This document shows, in pieces, positions 22,309-28,499 of a stretch of DNA of 64,000 bases. The stretch lies in the IMG/VR virus record IMGVR_UViG_3300042197_004918, positions 109,818 to 173,817 of that record; one strand, given 5' to 3'. Within the stretch, counting starts at the first letter, position 1; every line of letters starts with the position of its first letter. The DNA comes from a virus. The position numbers and the translations under genes are program-made. The notes beneath the pieces were generated by a model. It was not told the DNA's origin. It saw only the letters and a list, made by a program, of their open reading frames with translations, and ran no database searches.

Positions 22309-22506
22309 ATGAACATGGATCGTATGTTAGATGAAGGTGGTTACACCTTAGACGAAGAGTTATTTATAGCAAATCACTCTTCCATAGAAATATGCGAACT
22401 GTGTGGTGACTATTTTGCTATTCATCCCGACTACTGTTATGTCGGACGCAATAATTTCGTAGAATTGACCTTTGGAGGACGATTCTACTGTCAGAAGTGT
22501 AAGTAA
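22309..22506 (+). CDS. small zinc-ribbon protein
   Basis: 65 residues (MNMDRMLDEGGYTLDEELF...). CELCGDYF ... FYCQKCK forms a CxxC/CxxC zinc site separated by ~30 residues. Sits between tRNA-Arg and tRNA-Ser. Unknown. Confidence 0.6.
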   Translation: MNMDRMLDEGGYTLDEELFIANHSSIEICELCGDYFAIHPDYCYVGRNNFVELTFGGRFYCQKCK

Positions 22507-22508
22507 TT

Positions 22509-22599
22509 GGATGGTAAACCCGAAAGGTTTGGGAACTGCCTCGAAAACAGATTGCTGGGCTTAAAACCCAGTGGGCTTCGATTGCTCTGCCATCCGCCA
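22509..22599 (+). tRNA. tRNA-Ser(CGA)
   Basis: Acceptor GGATGGT/GCCATCC with G73, anticodon loop CTCGAAA, variable-arm hairpin CTGGG-CTTAAAA-CCCAG typical of Ser, CCA encoded. The anticodon stem is imperfect. Confidence 0.85.
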
Positions 22600-22602
22600 G
22601 AT

Positions 22603-22869
22603 ATGGAAACAATAAGATTGTGTGCTCGAGTAGTGGACAACGGCGATAAATCCGTTAATTTAGTTGACTTGCTCGTTGGGTCAAAATTGACAAAGAGCAA
22701 ACGAGAGGCGAGAGATTTAATCTCTTCGGGTGGAGCTTACATAAACGGCGTCCGAACCACTGAAAATAGAGATATATCTACGGATGATTTGATTGGTGAT
22801 GAAATAGTTCTCCGTAAAGGTAAAAAAACACATTTTGTTCTAAAGTTCTTAAATATAAGAGGTAAGTAA
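22603..22869 (+). CDS. stand-alone S4 RNA-binding domain (TyrRS C-terminus-like)
   Basis: 88 residues from ATG 22603; upstream in-frame sequence is tRNA-Ser. VNLVDLLVGSKLTKSKREARDLISSGGAYINGVRT is the S4 fold with the KSKREARDLI helix, followed by ILRKGKKTHFVLKF-like C-terminal strands as in bacterial tyrosyl-tRNA synthetases. Only the tRNA-binding domain is present, no catalytic core. Two tRNA-Tyr genes occur in the same island, so binding to phage or host tRNA-Tyr is a reasonable inference; S4 domains also bind rRNA. Confidence 0.85.
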   Translation: METIRLCARVVDNGDKSVNLVDLLVGSKLTKSKREARDLISSGGAYINGVRTTENRDISTDDLIGDEIVLRKGKKTHFVLKFLNIRGK

Positions 22870-22889
22870 AACCGATAGGTTTGGTCATT

Positions 22890-22977
22890 GGAATGCAAAA
22901 CCTCAAGGCGAGGTCGGTGATTGGAAATCACCTGGACGCCCTAAACCAGCGTTGAGATTCGAGTTCTCTACATTCCG
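22890..22977 (+). tRNA. tRNA-Ser(GGA), CCA not encoded
   Basis: Acceptor GGAATG/CATTCC, anticodon stem GGTGA/TCACC with loop TTGGAAA, long variable arm, G73 as in Ser, then CAG. Most of it overlaps an antisense endonuclease gene. Confidence 0.85.
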
Positions 22978-23637
22978 CAGTATTATTTCCAGATATTTTT
23001 CTGAAGTTCTGTCGTTGAAGTGTTTTTGGTCAGAAATATCTATGACTACTAACTTGATGCTGTTTTCCAAACAAGATTTAACTTTCTTTTTATCATTCTT
23101 GACGGTGGAAACCAGTTTATCTTTTCCAAAAATCGGTTTATAATGAAAAATACCGTTCAATTCAAAAGCCAATCTCAAAGAGGGAATATAAATATCCAAC
23201 TCGGAGTTTATGTCTTTTCTCTGATTAAATCTAATCTCTAATGTTGGAAAAGTTTTTTTAAGTTTCTCTTCCAAATATTTTTCAAGTTTAGATCTCCTAC
23301 AACCACACGATTTTCTAACAAAATGTTCATTATTATACTTTGCTGCACAAGAATTTGAACAGAATTGATTTCCGGTTTTTGACCTCTTAATGAGAGAATT
23401 CTTTCTATAAAAAGAAAGGTCACACACTTTACACTTCACGATTTTTCCTTTATTTAGAGCAACATTTCTACAATCCGTTCCACAGTATTTTAAAATTTTC
23501 CTATATCCACATTTCTCCGACCATTTGATGTCGTTTTTCTTTCCGTAAAATTGGGCATGGCAATTTTCACATTCCAACTTTAATTTTTCCGTGGATTTGG
23601 CAGAAGAAAATTCCTCATCCGTGTAAAGCTTAATCAT
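22903..23637 (-). CDS. EDxHD/Vsr-like homing endonuclease, antisense to tRNA-Ser
   Basis: 244 residues from ATG 23637. N-terminal zinc fingers (CENCHAQF, KYCGTDC, CKVCDLSF, CSNSC) for DNA binding; the nuclease core ELDIYIPSLRLAFELNGIFHY ... IKLVVIDISD matches the PD-(D/E)xK/EDxHD family related to Vsr and I-Bth0305I. The C-terminal ~25 residues (for example LGRPGDFQSPTSP) and the stop lie within tRNA-Ser(GGA). TATTTAT box 4 nt before the start. Confidence 0.82.
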   Translation of the reverse strand: MIKLYTDEEFSSAKSTEKLKLECENCHAQFYGKKNDIKWSEKCGYRKILKYCGTDCRNVALNKGKIVKCKVCDLSFYRKNSLIKRSKTGNQFCSNSCAAKYNNEHFVRKSCGCRRSKLEKYLEEKLKKTFPTLEIRFNQRKDINSELDIYIPSLRLAFELNGIFHYKPIFGKDKLVSTVKNDKKKVKSCLENSIKLVVIDISDQKHFNDRTSEKYLEIILRNVENSNLNAGLGRPGDFQSPTSP

Positions 23638-23641
23638 GTTA

Positions 23642-23648
23642 ATAAATA
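23642..23648 (-). promoter_or_regulatory. TATTTAT box of the EDxHD gene
   Basis: Minus-strand TATTTAT, 4 nt before ATG 23637. Confidence 0.45.
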
Positions 23649-23683
23649 TCAAGGAATTTTCCGAAAACACGGCTTACCGCCTG

Positions 23684-23902
23684 CTACTTCATTATGGAAA
23701 CCATGTAGTCGCCAGTCAAAGATGGGGTGTAATAACTATTCGTATTTCCACGTTTCTCATATAATGGAATGAAAGTGTTTCCGTCTTTATCAGTGTAACC
23801 TTTCCTTACAAGTCTGTAATATTCTTTATTGACTTGGACGTTGTATGGGTCTGAACATGAGACAAACAATAGGGTGGTGAGGACCAAAAAAATCTTTTTC
23901 AT
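23684..23902 (-). CDS. small lipoprotein
   Basis: 72 residues. MKKIFLVLTTLLFVSC is a classic lipoprotein signal with lipobox LFVSC (Cys16). The mature part is polar and Tyr-rich with no recognised domain. Envelope-located; could act in superinfection exclusion or lysis, which is only inferred. Confidence 0.75.
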   Translation of the reverse strand: MKKIFLVLTTLLFVSCSDPYNVQVNKEYYRLVRKGYTDKDGNTFIPLYEKRGNTNSYYTPSLTGDYMVSIMK

Positions 23903-23907
23903 CAAAA

Positions 23908-23914
23908 ATAAATA
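23908..23914 (-). promoter_or_regulatory. TATTTAT box of the lipoprotein gene
   Basis: Minus-strand TATTTAT, 5 nt before ATG 23902; lies back to back with the box at 23936. Confidence 0.45.
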
Positions 23915-23935
23915 TCTCGTTATGATTCTAACACA

Positions 23936-23942
23936 TATTTAT
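23936..23942 (+). promoter_or_regulatory. TATTTAT box, 4 nt before GTG
   Basis: Precedes GTG 23947; divergent from the minus-strand box at 23908. Confidence 0.45.
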
Positions 23943-23946
23943 AAAC

Positions 23947-24198
23947 GTGGAAGATAAAGACATCAAACAATTAGGTGTATATCTCGACTTGTGTGGAGAA
24001 CGTGAGTTTTTATTAAGTGCGGTCTGGTTATCTTTCAGATACAAGGAAATTCATCCAGAGTGGAACGTCAATCAGTGTTTTGAACAAGCAATTTGGGATG
24101 TTATGGTGAGTGAAGCCAAGCGTGAAACTAAACTCGATTTAAGGTCAACTGTGGAGAAGATAAACCAAATCCAAAGCTTGTGTTCCACCAAAAAGTAG
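23947..24198 (+). CDS. hypothetical protein
   Basis: 83 residues, GTG start fixed by the TATTTAT box. Helical and acidic (GEREFLLSAVWLSFRYKEIHPEWN). No family recognised. Confidence 0.6.
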   Translation: MEDKDIKQLGVYLDLCGEREFLLSAVWLSFRYKEIHPEWNVNQCFEQAIWDVMVSEAKRETKLDLRSTVEKINQIQSLCSTKK

Positions 24199-24199
24199 G

Positions 24200-24228
24200 T
24201 TGACAAGTATTATAATTACACGTATGAT
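24200..24228 (+). promoter_or_regulatory. sigma70-type promoter, leaderless configuration
   Basis: TTGACA (24200-24205), 17-nt spacer, TATGAT (24223-24228), 6 nt to GTG 24235. The position of the promoter fixes the GTG start. Confidence 0.75.
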
Positions 24229-24234
24229 CTCTAC

Positions 24235-24741
24235 GTGCAGACATTTCTACCATACTCGGATTTTTCAAAATCAGCAAATTGTTTAGATGACCGCCGGCTT
24301 GGAAAGCAGAGAGTAGAGGGTTATCAAATTCTAAAATCTCTAAGCATCGGCCCGTATCAACGTTTCCACAAAGATGCTTGGGTAGCTTGTGACGAGAGAA
24401 CGTATAATTCGTTAAAATCATTGAAAGTCAAGAAGTTGGTTAGAAAAACTCCTTGGTATAATCATCCAGCCACAAAAATGTGGGCGGGGTCTGAGGGTTC
24501 TCTAAAAGAATACACAGTTACCGTATGTTCAGTTTGGACCAGCCGTGGATTCAAGGATACGATTACCGATAAACTCAATAGTGTCCCGAATTCTTCTATA
24601 AAGAGTAAAACTCCAAGTTGGATTGGCGATGAGTCGTTCCACGCTGCCCATCGTTCTAATTTGTTAAGAAAAAACAAAGTATGGTATTCTAAGTTTAATT
24701 GGAAAGAATCGGACGATTTACCTTATGTCTGGCCAAAGTAA
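24235..24741 (+). CDS. pyrimidine dimer DNA glycosylase/endonuclease V-like
   Basis: 168 residues. MQTFLPYSDFSKSANCLDDRRLGKQRVEG at the N-terminus, HPATKMW and a C-terminal PSWIGDESFHAAHRSNLLRK fit the Pyr_excise (T4 endonuclease V-related, MSMEG_6728-like) family, with the N-terminal residue and Arg/Glu groups as catalytic site. Members remove UV-induced dimers, though this larger subfamily is poorly tested. GTG start. Confidence 0.8.
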   Translation: MQTFLPYSDFSKSANCLDDRRLGKQRVEGYQILKSLSIGPYQRFHKDAWVACDERTYNSLKSLKVKKLVRKTPWYNHPATKMWAGSEGSLKEYTVTVCSVWTSRGFKDTITDKLNSVPNSSIKSKTPSWIGDESFHAAHRSNLLRKNKVWYSKFNWKESDDLPYVWPK

Positions 24742-24814
24742 GATTCTGAAAGAAAAGGCTAGACGAAACGGATTTCAGTGGTATAGTTATTTTGTAGTGA
24801 GAATGGTTCCGTAG
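24725..24814 (+). CDS. possible 29-residue peptide
   Basis: MSGQSKILKEKARRNGFQWY and nine more residues; overlaps the preceding gene's end and ends inside tRNA-Cys. Basic; may be chance. Confidence 0.25.
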   Translation: MSGQSKILKEKARRNGFQWYSYFVVRMVP

Positions 24815-24884
24815 CCAAGATGAAATAAGGCGTCTGTTCCGCAAGGACAGAAAATCGGTGGTTTAATTCCATCCGGGACCTCCA
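24805..24884 (+). tRNA. tRNA-Cys(GCA) with C33
   Basis: Acceptor GGTTCCG/CGGGACC, U73 (T) as in Cys tRNAs, CCA encoded. Anticodon stem CTGTT/GACAG with loop CCGCAAG puts GCA at 34-36 and C at 33. If the stem is extended the loop becomes CGCAA. Confidence 0.65.
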
Positions 24885-24887
24885 GTC

Positions 24888-24962
24888 GGGCAGGTCGTCT
24901 AGTGCTTAGGATATTCCCCTTCGCGGGGAAAGACGAAGGTTCAAATCCTTCCCTGCCCACCA
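24888..24962 (+). tRNA. tRNA, probable Arg(TCG)
   Basis: Acceptor GGGCAGG/CCTGCCC, anticodon stem TTCCC/GGGAA with loop CTTCGCG, T-arm GAAGG-TTCAAAT-CCTTC, CCA encoded. The D-arm GTCGTCTAG looks Glu-like, so identity is less certain than the fold. Confidence 0.75.
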
Positions 24963-24999
24963 GTATATGAAAACAAAACTGTAGAATTGTAAAGAAGTC

Positions 25000-25224
25000 G
25001 TGTTTCACTTCAACAAGGGTCACCTGGCCAATCCAGAGATTCCTATGTGGGTGTTAAAAACAAAAGGCGAAAGCTACTATGTGAATCACGTCACCGCGAG
25101 TTGTTCTTGGACAACCAAGGAAACTCCCGACAATCCTACAACCAAAGGTTCTTTGAAGTTTAAGAACGTGGATGTGGAAATCAGTGAAGATAGAGAAGCG
25201 ACAATTTTTGCGTCTGTAGTTTAA
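25000..25224 (+). CDS. conserved-looking small phage protein
   Basis: 74 residues, GTG start. Segments NPEIPMWVLKTKGESYYVNHV and TTKGSLKFKNVDVEI look beta-rich and conserved-type. The stop lies inside the next tRNA. Function unknown. Confidence 0.65.
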   Translation: MFHFNKGHLANPEIPMWVLKTKGESYYVNHVTASCSWTTKETPDNPTTKGSLKFKNVDVEISEDREATIFASVV

Positions 25225-25284
25225 TGGTCAGAACTGGCGCCTCTAAAACGCCGTGTGTGGGTTCGACTCCCATTGGACGCACCA
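25210..25284 (+). tRNA. candidate amber suppressor tRNA (CTA)
   Basis: Acceptor GCGTCTG/TGGACGC, D-arm GTTT-AATGGTCAG-AAC, anticodon stem GGCGC/ACGCC (C-A mismatch at the loop) with loop CTCTAAA, T-arm GTGGG-TTCGACT-CCCAT, CCA encoded. With T33 the anticodon reads CTA, which decodes UAG. If the loop is shifted by one it would read TCT (Arg), but that breaks the stem. Confidence 0.65.
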
Positions 25285-25526
25285 TGTTTGAAAAAATTAA
25301 CGAACTGTTTAGTGCTTTGGAGAAAGAGTTCCCATATTCAACTATGGGAGTAGATTTTAAGGGACGCCATGCCATAACGAGGGAGAGAGATGGAGTATTA
25401 GTTGTCTCTGTTTGGTCCAAGGGTTCAGTCTATCCAATAGGCGTTGACCCTAAAGATTTTGAAGATATTAACAAGTTTGTGGCCGATTCGAGAGTGATAG
25501 TGGATGGATGGAAGAAATCTGGTTGA
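25284..25526 (+). CDS. hypothetical protein starting in tRNA CCA
   Basis: 80 residues (MFEKINELFSALEKEFPYST...). The A of its ATG is the last base of the CCA of the CTA tRNA. Beta-rich middle (HAITRERDGVLVVSVWSKG). No family recognised; the stop overlaps the promoter of the large RNA. Confidence 0.65.
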   Translation: MFEKINELFSALEKEFPYSTMGVDFKGRHAITRERDGVLVVSVWSKGSVYPIGVDPKDFEDINKFVADSRVIVDGWKKSG

Positions 25527-25550
25527 CGGAATCGGAAAGTCTGATATAGT
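25523..25550 (+). promoter_or_regulatory. promoter of the large ncRNA
   Basis: TTGACG (25523-25528), 16-nt spacer, TATAGT (25545-25550). No start codon follows; transcription from ~25557 would run through the ~1-kb structured RNA. Confidence 0.7.
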
Positions 25551-25556
25551 TATTTC

Positions 25557-26540
25557 AAGGTTAGTTGAGTGAACACGAAAGACCTTAGATTAAAAACTCA
25601 ACTGTATGATTGATACACAAATTAATCCGTTTACTGGTGACGATAGTGCGGTAAGACCGATGTGGGGTTGATTTAATCCACGTAGTTTTGAGGTGACTTA
25701 TCATCCTCACGTTTTGTTGATTGTTCTTTGTAAGTAGAATTTGGGAGGCCTGACTCCCTTCAAGATAAACCGTCGTAAGACGGCTAAAGCAGAAACCCCC
25801 TAACGGGACTGCGCCACAGTAATGTGGACACTCAGGCAACTGACGAATCAGTGTCTTTCACTCAAAAGGTGGAAGTATGTCTGAAGCTGGATTGGTAAAT
25901 GGTGATTGAGGGTAACACTGTAAATCATCTACTAACGGTACCGCCGAGCACTACTAATTCCTAACGGAACAGCCAAGAATAAGATTCAAGTCAAACGTAT
26001 AGATACAAGTCCGCAAGCAAGTGTTTATATGTAGAATGATAGAGAGTGGCCCAGGGTAACCGAGGACATAATCTTGAAATTCGGTGAAGTATCCGCAAGA
26101 GAAACACAAATGGTGTGTGGTATATTGGTTCCCAAAAGGAATTGATGTCACAAGCAACGCACGTCATTGTTAGGTGCATATTATATCATTGTTAGATAAA
26201 CTATATACAAAAAAGCCAAGTCGTTGCTTGTGTTCGTCGAAAAGAACGTAACTCTGAGGCCGTAAGGTAACTCAGACAACGAAGCGCTCGCAAGGTGTTA
26301 GTTGTTGATCCGAGTTTGGACGTGGTCCGCAAGACCTAATTGCTCGCAAGGCAACCGTTTGAATAGAGGTTGATTAGATGGACATTAAAGATGAAAAGCC
26401 GCATCTCTAAAAAGGCCGTTCTGTCAAATACAGACATAAACCGTAAGGTTGTGGATGTGGATACGTTGGGAAAGCAGCCCGCAAGGTTGTAATAATCCAA
26501 TCAAAGGTTGACACGAAACACTGTAGTCTCAGGTTTCATT
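25557..26540 (+). ncRNA. giant ornate RNA (GOLLD/ROOL-like candidate)
   Basis: About 980 nt with no ORF of note, own promoter, between tRNAs. Many helices can be read directly: AGTTGAGT/ACTCAACT at the 5' end, CCGTC-GTAA-GACGG, CCAC-AGTAAT-GTGG, an 11-bp perfect helix CACAAGCAACG/CGTTGCTTGTG (26149 and 26222), GGTC-CGCAA-GACC, AACC-GTAA-GGTT and several more capped by GCAA or GTAA. Size, ornate folding and place in a phage tRNA array are the known features of the GOLLD and ROOL RNA classes, which form large RNA multimers; class membership is not shown here. Confidence 0.6.
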
Positions 26541-26542
26541 TT

Positions 26543-26631
26543 GGATGGGTGGCGGAGCCCGGTTTATCGCGCTAGTCTTGAAAACTAGAGAGGCCTAAAA
26601 ACCTCCGTAGGTTCAAATCCTACCTCATCCG
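26543..26631 (+). tRNA. tRNA-Ser(TGA), CCA not encoded
   Basis: Acceptor GGATGGG/CTCATCC, anticodon stem CTAGT/ACTAG with loop CTTGAAA, long variable arm, G73, then CAG. Confidence 0.92.
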
Positions 26632-26636
26632 CAGTT

Positions 26637-26728
26637 GGAAGTTAGCCAAATATTGGTTTGTTGGAGCTGTTTGCTAAACAGTGCCGGTGTAAAAGCCGGT
26701 GAGGGTTCGATTCCCTTGACTTCCGCCA
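26637..26728 (+). tRNA. tRNA-Ser(GCT)
   Basis: Acceptor GGAAGTT/GACTTCC, anticodon stem GCTGT/ACAGT with loop TTGCTAA, variable arm GCCGG...CCGGT, G73, CCA encoded. Last tRNA of the array. Confidence 0.92.
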
Positions 26729-26744
26729 TCCCGCAGTAGGCATT

Positions 26745-26777
26745 CTCCGATGACGTAATTGTTGTCGGAGGATTTTT
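26745..26777 (+). terminator. rho-independent terminator of the tRNA/ncRNA island
   Basis: CTCCGATGAC - GTAATT - GTTGTCGGAG (10 pairs, two G-T) followed by GATTTTT. Confidence 0.88.
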
Positions 26778-26812
26778 CATGTCCAAATTGGACGTAATCT
26801 TAGTTGTTGTGA

Positions 26813-26819
26813 TATTTAT
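26813..26819 (+). promoter_or_regulatory. TATTTAT box, 5 nt before start codon
   Basis: Precedes the metallopeptidase gene at 26825, after the island terminator. Confidence 0.45.
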
Positions 26820-26824
26820 TCTGT

Positions 26825-27193
26825 ATGGAAACCGACTTAAAGGGAATTGTAAAAGAATTTGGTGTATTTATAGTCAAGAAATTGTCTATCACCAAACCGT
26901 TTAAGATAGAGTTGACGAACAACCGGGAAGGTCTTAAAACCTATGCTTATTACGACCCAAAGACCGGATTGGTTAGGGTGTATAAAGGAAATCGTTCCAA
27001 AGCAGATATTCTCCGTTCCATTGCACACGAGATGGTTCACCACCAACAGAACCAAAATGGTAAGCTCACACAAGACCCCAAAAATCCTATTCCCGACATC
27101 GGCGGCGAAATCGAAGACGAGGCCAATGCAGTTGCTGGTCAGTTAATCAAAGAATTCAGTTACGCTCACGAAGATTTCAAGTTGTATGATTAA
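26825..27193 (+). CDS. small zincin metallopeptidase
   Basis: 122 residues. SIAHEMVHHQQ (67-77) is a full HExxH zinc site, and EIEDEANAVAGQLIKEF downstream supplies the third acidic ligand; the layout is like SprT/IrrE-type or phage virion zincins. The N-terminus (METDLKGIVKEFGVFIV) has an [ILV]-x-E leader pattern like the packaged-protein candidates. Overlaps the next gene by 8 nt and shares its TATTTAT promoter, so the two may be co-packaged or act together. Confidence 0.8.
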   Translation: METDLKGIVKEFGVFIVKKLSITKPFKIELTNNREGLKTYAYYDPKTGLVRVYKGNRSKADILRSIAHEMVHHQQNQNGKLTQDPKNPIPDIGGEIEDEANAVAGQLIKEFSYAHEDFKLYD

Positions 27194-28232
27194 GCTGGTA
27201 GAACAACTTCTATCAGAGTCCTTGTTGACCGAGATTAGTGAGAACACCTCTCTCTATCACCGGAGCTATAAGAAAATGGAGCCGGGCGAGATAATCAAAC
27301 CACACATAGCGGATGGAGGACTCTCATATAAATTCTCCGAATTAGCTTTGGAAGAAGAACGAAAACTTACCGCACCTAATGCACCTAGTAGACTCAACTG
27401 TGTTTTCAGTAGTTTAATACCGAGAAGTCGATTTGTTGACAAGGGGTATCTATACCGAATTAAACCGATTGGGAAAATATTCCTAGCAGACAGCACTCTG
27501 ATAGACGTTATCACCGAAAAATTTGAACGTGAGTATTACGACCGCATTGGTAGATATGACCAACAAGAACGTAAGCACTATGAAGAAGATTTCAAGAAAA
27601 AACCATCAATGCTTCTACAGTTCCTTCCATACGATGCGAATTATTATTGGAAGGGTTACGTTCCTGAATTTTCAAAACACGGAAAACAAGCTCTAAGGGA
27701 TATTGAAGTTTTGAGCGACAGTGCCAAGGTTTTAGAAGTTGTCCAAGAATCCGAGAAATCTACACCTTTTGTGGTCGGAGATATTGTGGAAGTTACCGAA
27801 CCAAAAAAGATTCGTGCGTCGTTGACGATTTACTTCAACTCGAAATATGAAAAAAAGGACGAACCGAAGGCCAATCTATCCACCGACGAAATGGCAGATT
27901 TGTTGCATAAAATAAAGAACCAAGTTTTTGACGGGGTTGACCCAGAACCATCGAAGTATTCCGACAGCACCTACGATTTCTTAGGTCATCTTAAAAAAGG
28001 AGCCCGTCTAAGGGTAATCAATTTAGCCAGCAGCATTAGAGGCGGCGACGGACGGTCGCAGATAAATACGGGAAGAAAATATGAGTCTCTAATGTTCGAC
28101 TTCTTTTTGGATGGTAAAGAAATTCATCGGGGTGCTAAGAAGAACGATAAAAACATAACCCACAGATTTCAAATGTATAGACTCAACAATGAATCTGTTC
28201 CCGATGTAAGCAAATATCTAAAGAAGGTCTGA
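27186..28232 (+). CDS. ADP-ribosyltransferase-like protein with capsid-targeting-like leader
   Basis: 348 residues. Leader MIKLVEQLLSESLLTEISEN has two [L]-x-E sites. Then LYHRSYKKMEPGEII (23-37), VFSSLIPRSRF and YLYRIKPIGKIFLAD, which resemble the H-Y and STS-like strands of ART folds; the catalytic Glu is not obvious. The C-terminal half is unrelated and basic. In T4, head-packaged Alt/ModA-type ARTs modify host RNA polymerase; the same idea is inferred here. Could be another fold. Confidence 0.55.
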   Translation: MIKLVEQLLSESLLTEISENTSLYHRSYKKMEPGEIIKPHIADGGLSYKFSELALEEERKLTAPNAPSRLNCVFSSLIPRSRFVDKGYLYRIKPIGKIFLADSTLIDVITEKFEREYYDRIGRYDQQERKHYEEDFKKKPSMLLQFLPYDANYYWKGYVPEFSKHGKQALRDIEVLSDSAKVLEVVQESEKSTPFVVGDIVEVTEPKKIRASLTIYFNSKYEKKDEPKANLSTDEMADLLHKIKNQVFDGVDPEPSKYSDSTYDFLGHLKKGARLRVINLASSIRGGDGRSQINTGRKYESLMFDFFLDGKEIHRGAKKNDKNITHRFQMYRLNNESVPDVSKYLKKV

Positions 28233-28235
28233 CAG

Positions 28236-28424
28236 TCAGATATTTCTTCTAATCTCGACCCGCGATGATTCTTTGAGATATTTCCACGCTTGGGATTTTA
28301 ATTGTCTATCCGACAAATCATCGTTCTTGTCAAGAATTCTCACATAAACTGGCTTGTCGTTAATTTCAAAACAAACTTCGTGAGTGGTGAGTCTTCTAGG
28401 GTAATCGTATTCTGAGTATGTCAT
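28236..28424 (-). CDS. small antisense-oriented hypothetical protein
   Basis: 62 residues, the only minus-strand gene between 24 and 45 kb. Has its own promoter. Sequence MTYSEYDYPRRLTTHEVCFE... with charged C-terminus; no family recognised. Confidence 0.6.
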   Translation of the reverse strand: MTYSEYDYPRRLTTHEVCFEINDKPVYVRILDKNDDLSDRQLKSQAWKYLKESSRVEIRRNI

Positions 28425-28432
28425 AAACTCTG

Positions 28433-28460
28433 ACTATACCTCTGAGTTTTTGTTTGTCAA
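28433..28460 (-). promoter_or_regulatory. sigma70-type promoter, minus strand
   Basis: TTGACA (28460-28455), 16-nt spacer, TATAGT (28438-28433), 8 nt to ATG 28424. Confidence 0.75.
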
Positions 28461-28465
28461 TCTAC

Positions 28466-28493
28466 TTGACAGATTCACGATTTGATTTATGAT
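28466..28493 (+). promoter_or_regulatory. sigma70-type promoter, leaderless configuration
   Basis: TTGACA (28466-28471), 16-nt spacer, TATGAT (28488-28493), 6 nt to ATG 28500. Its -35 box is only 5 nt from the -35 box of the divergent minus-strand promoter. Confidence 0.75.
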
Positions 28494-28499
28494 TCAACC

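Noticed and set aside
22507-22602. N-terminal extension of the S4 protein
   Set aside because: These codons lie in tRNA-Ser(CGA); the S4 homology begins after ATG 22603.
25585-26179. Minus-strand ORFs inside the ~1-kb RNA
   Set aside because: Low-complexity shadow frames in a region full of paired stems, with no start signal or overlap coupling.
14519-26780. CRISPR array
   Set aside because: Repeated hairpins and tRNA arms recur, but there are no regularly spaced identical direct repeats and no Cas genes.
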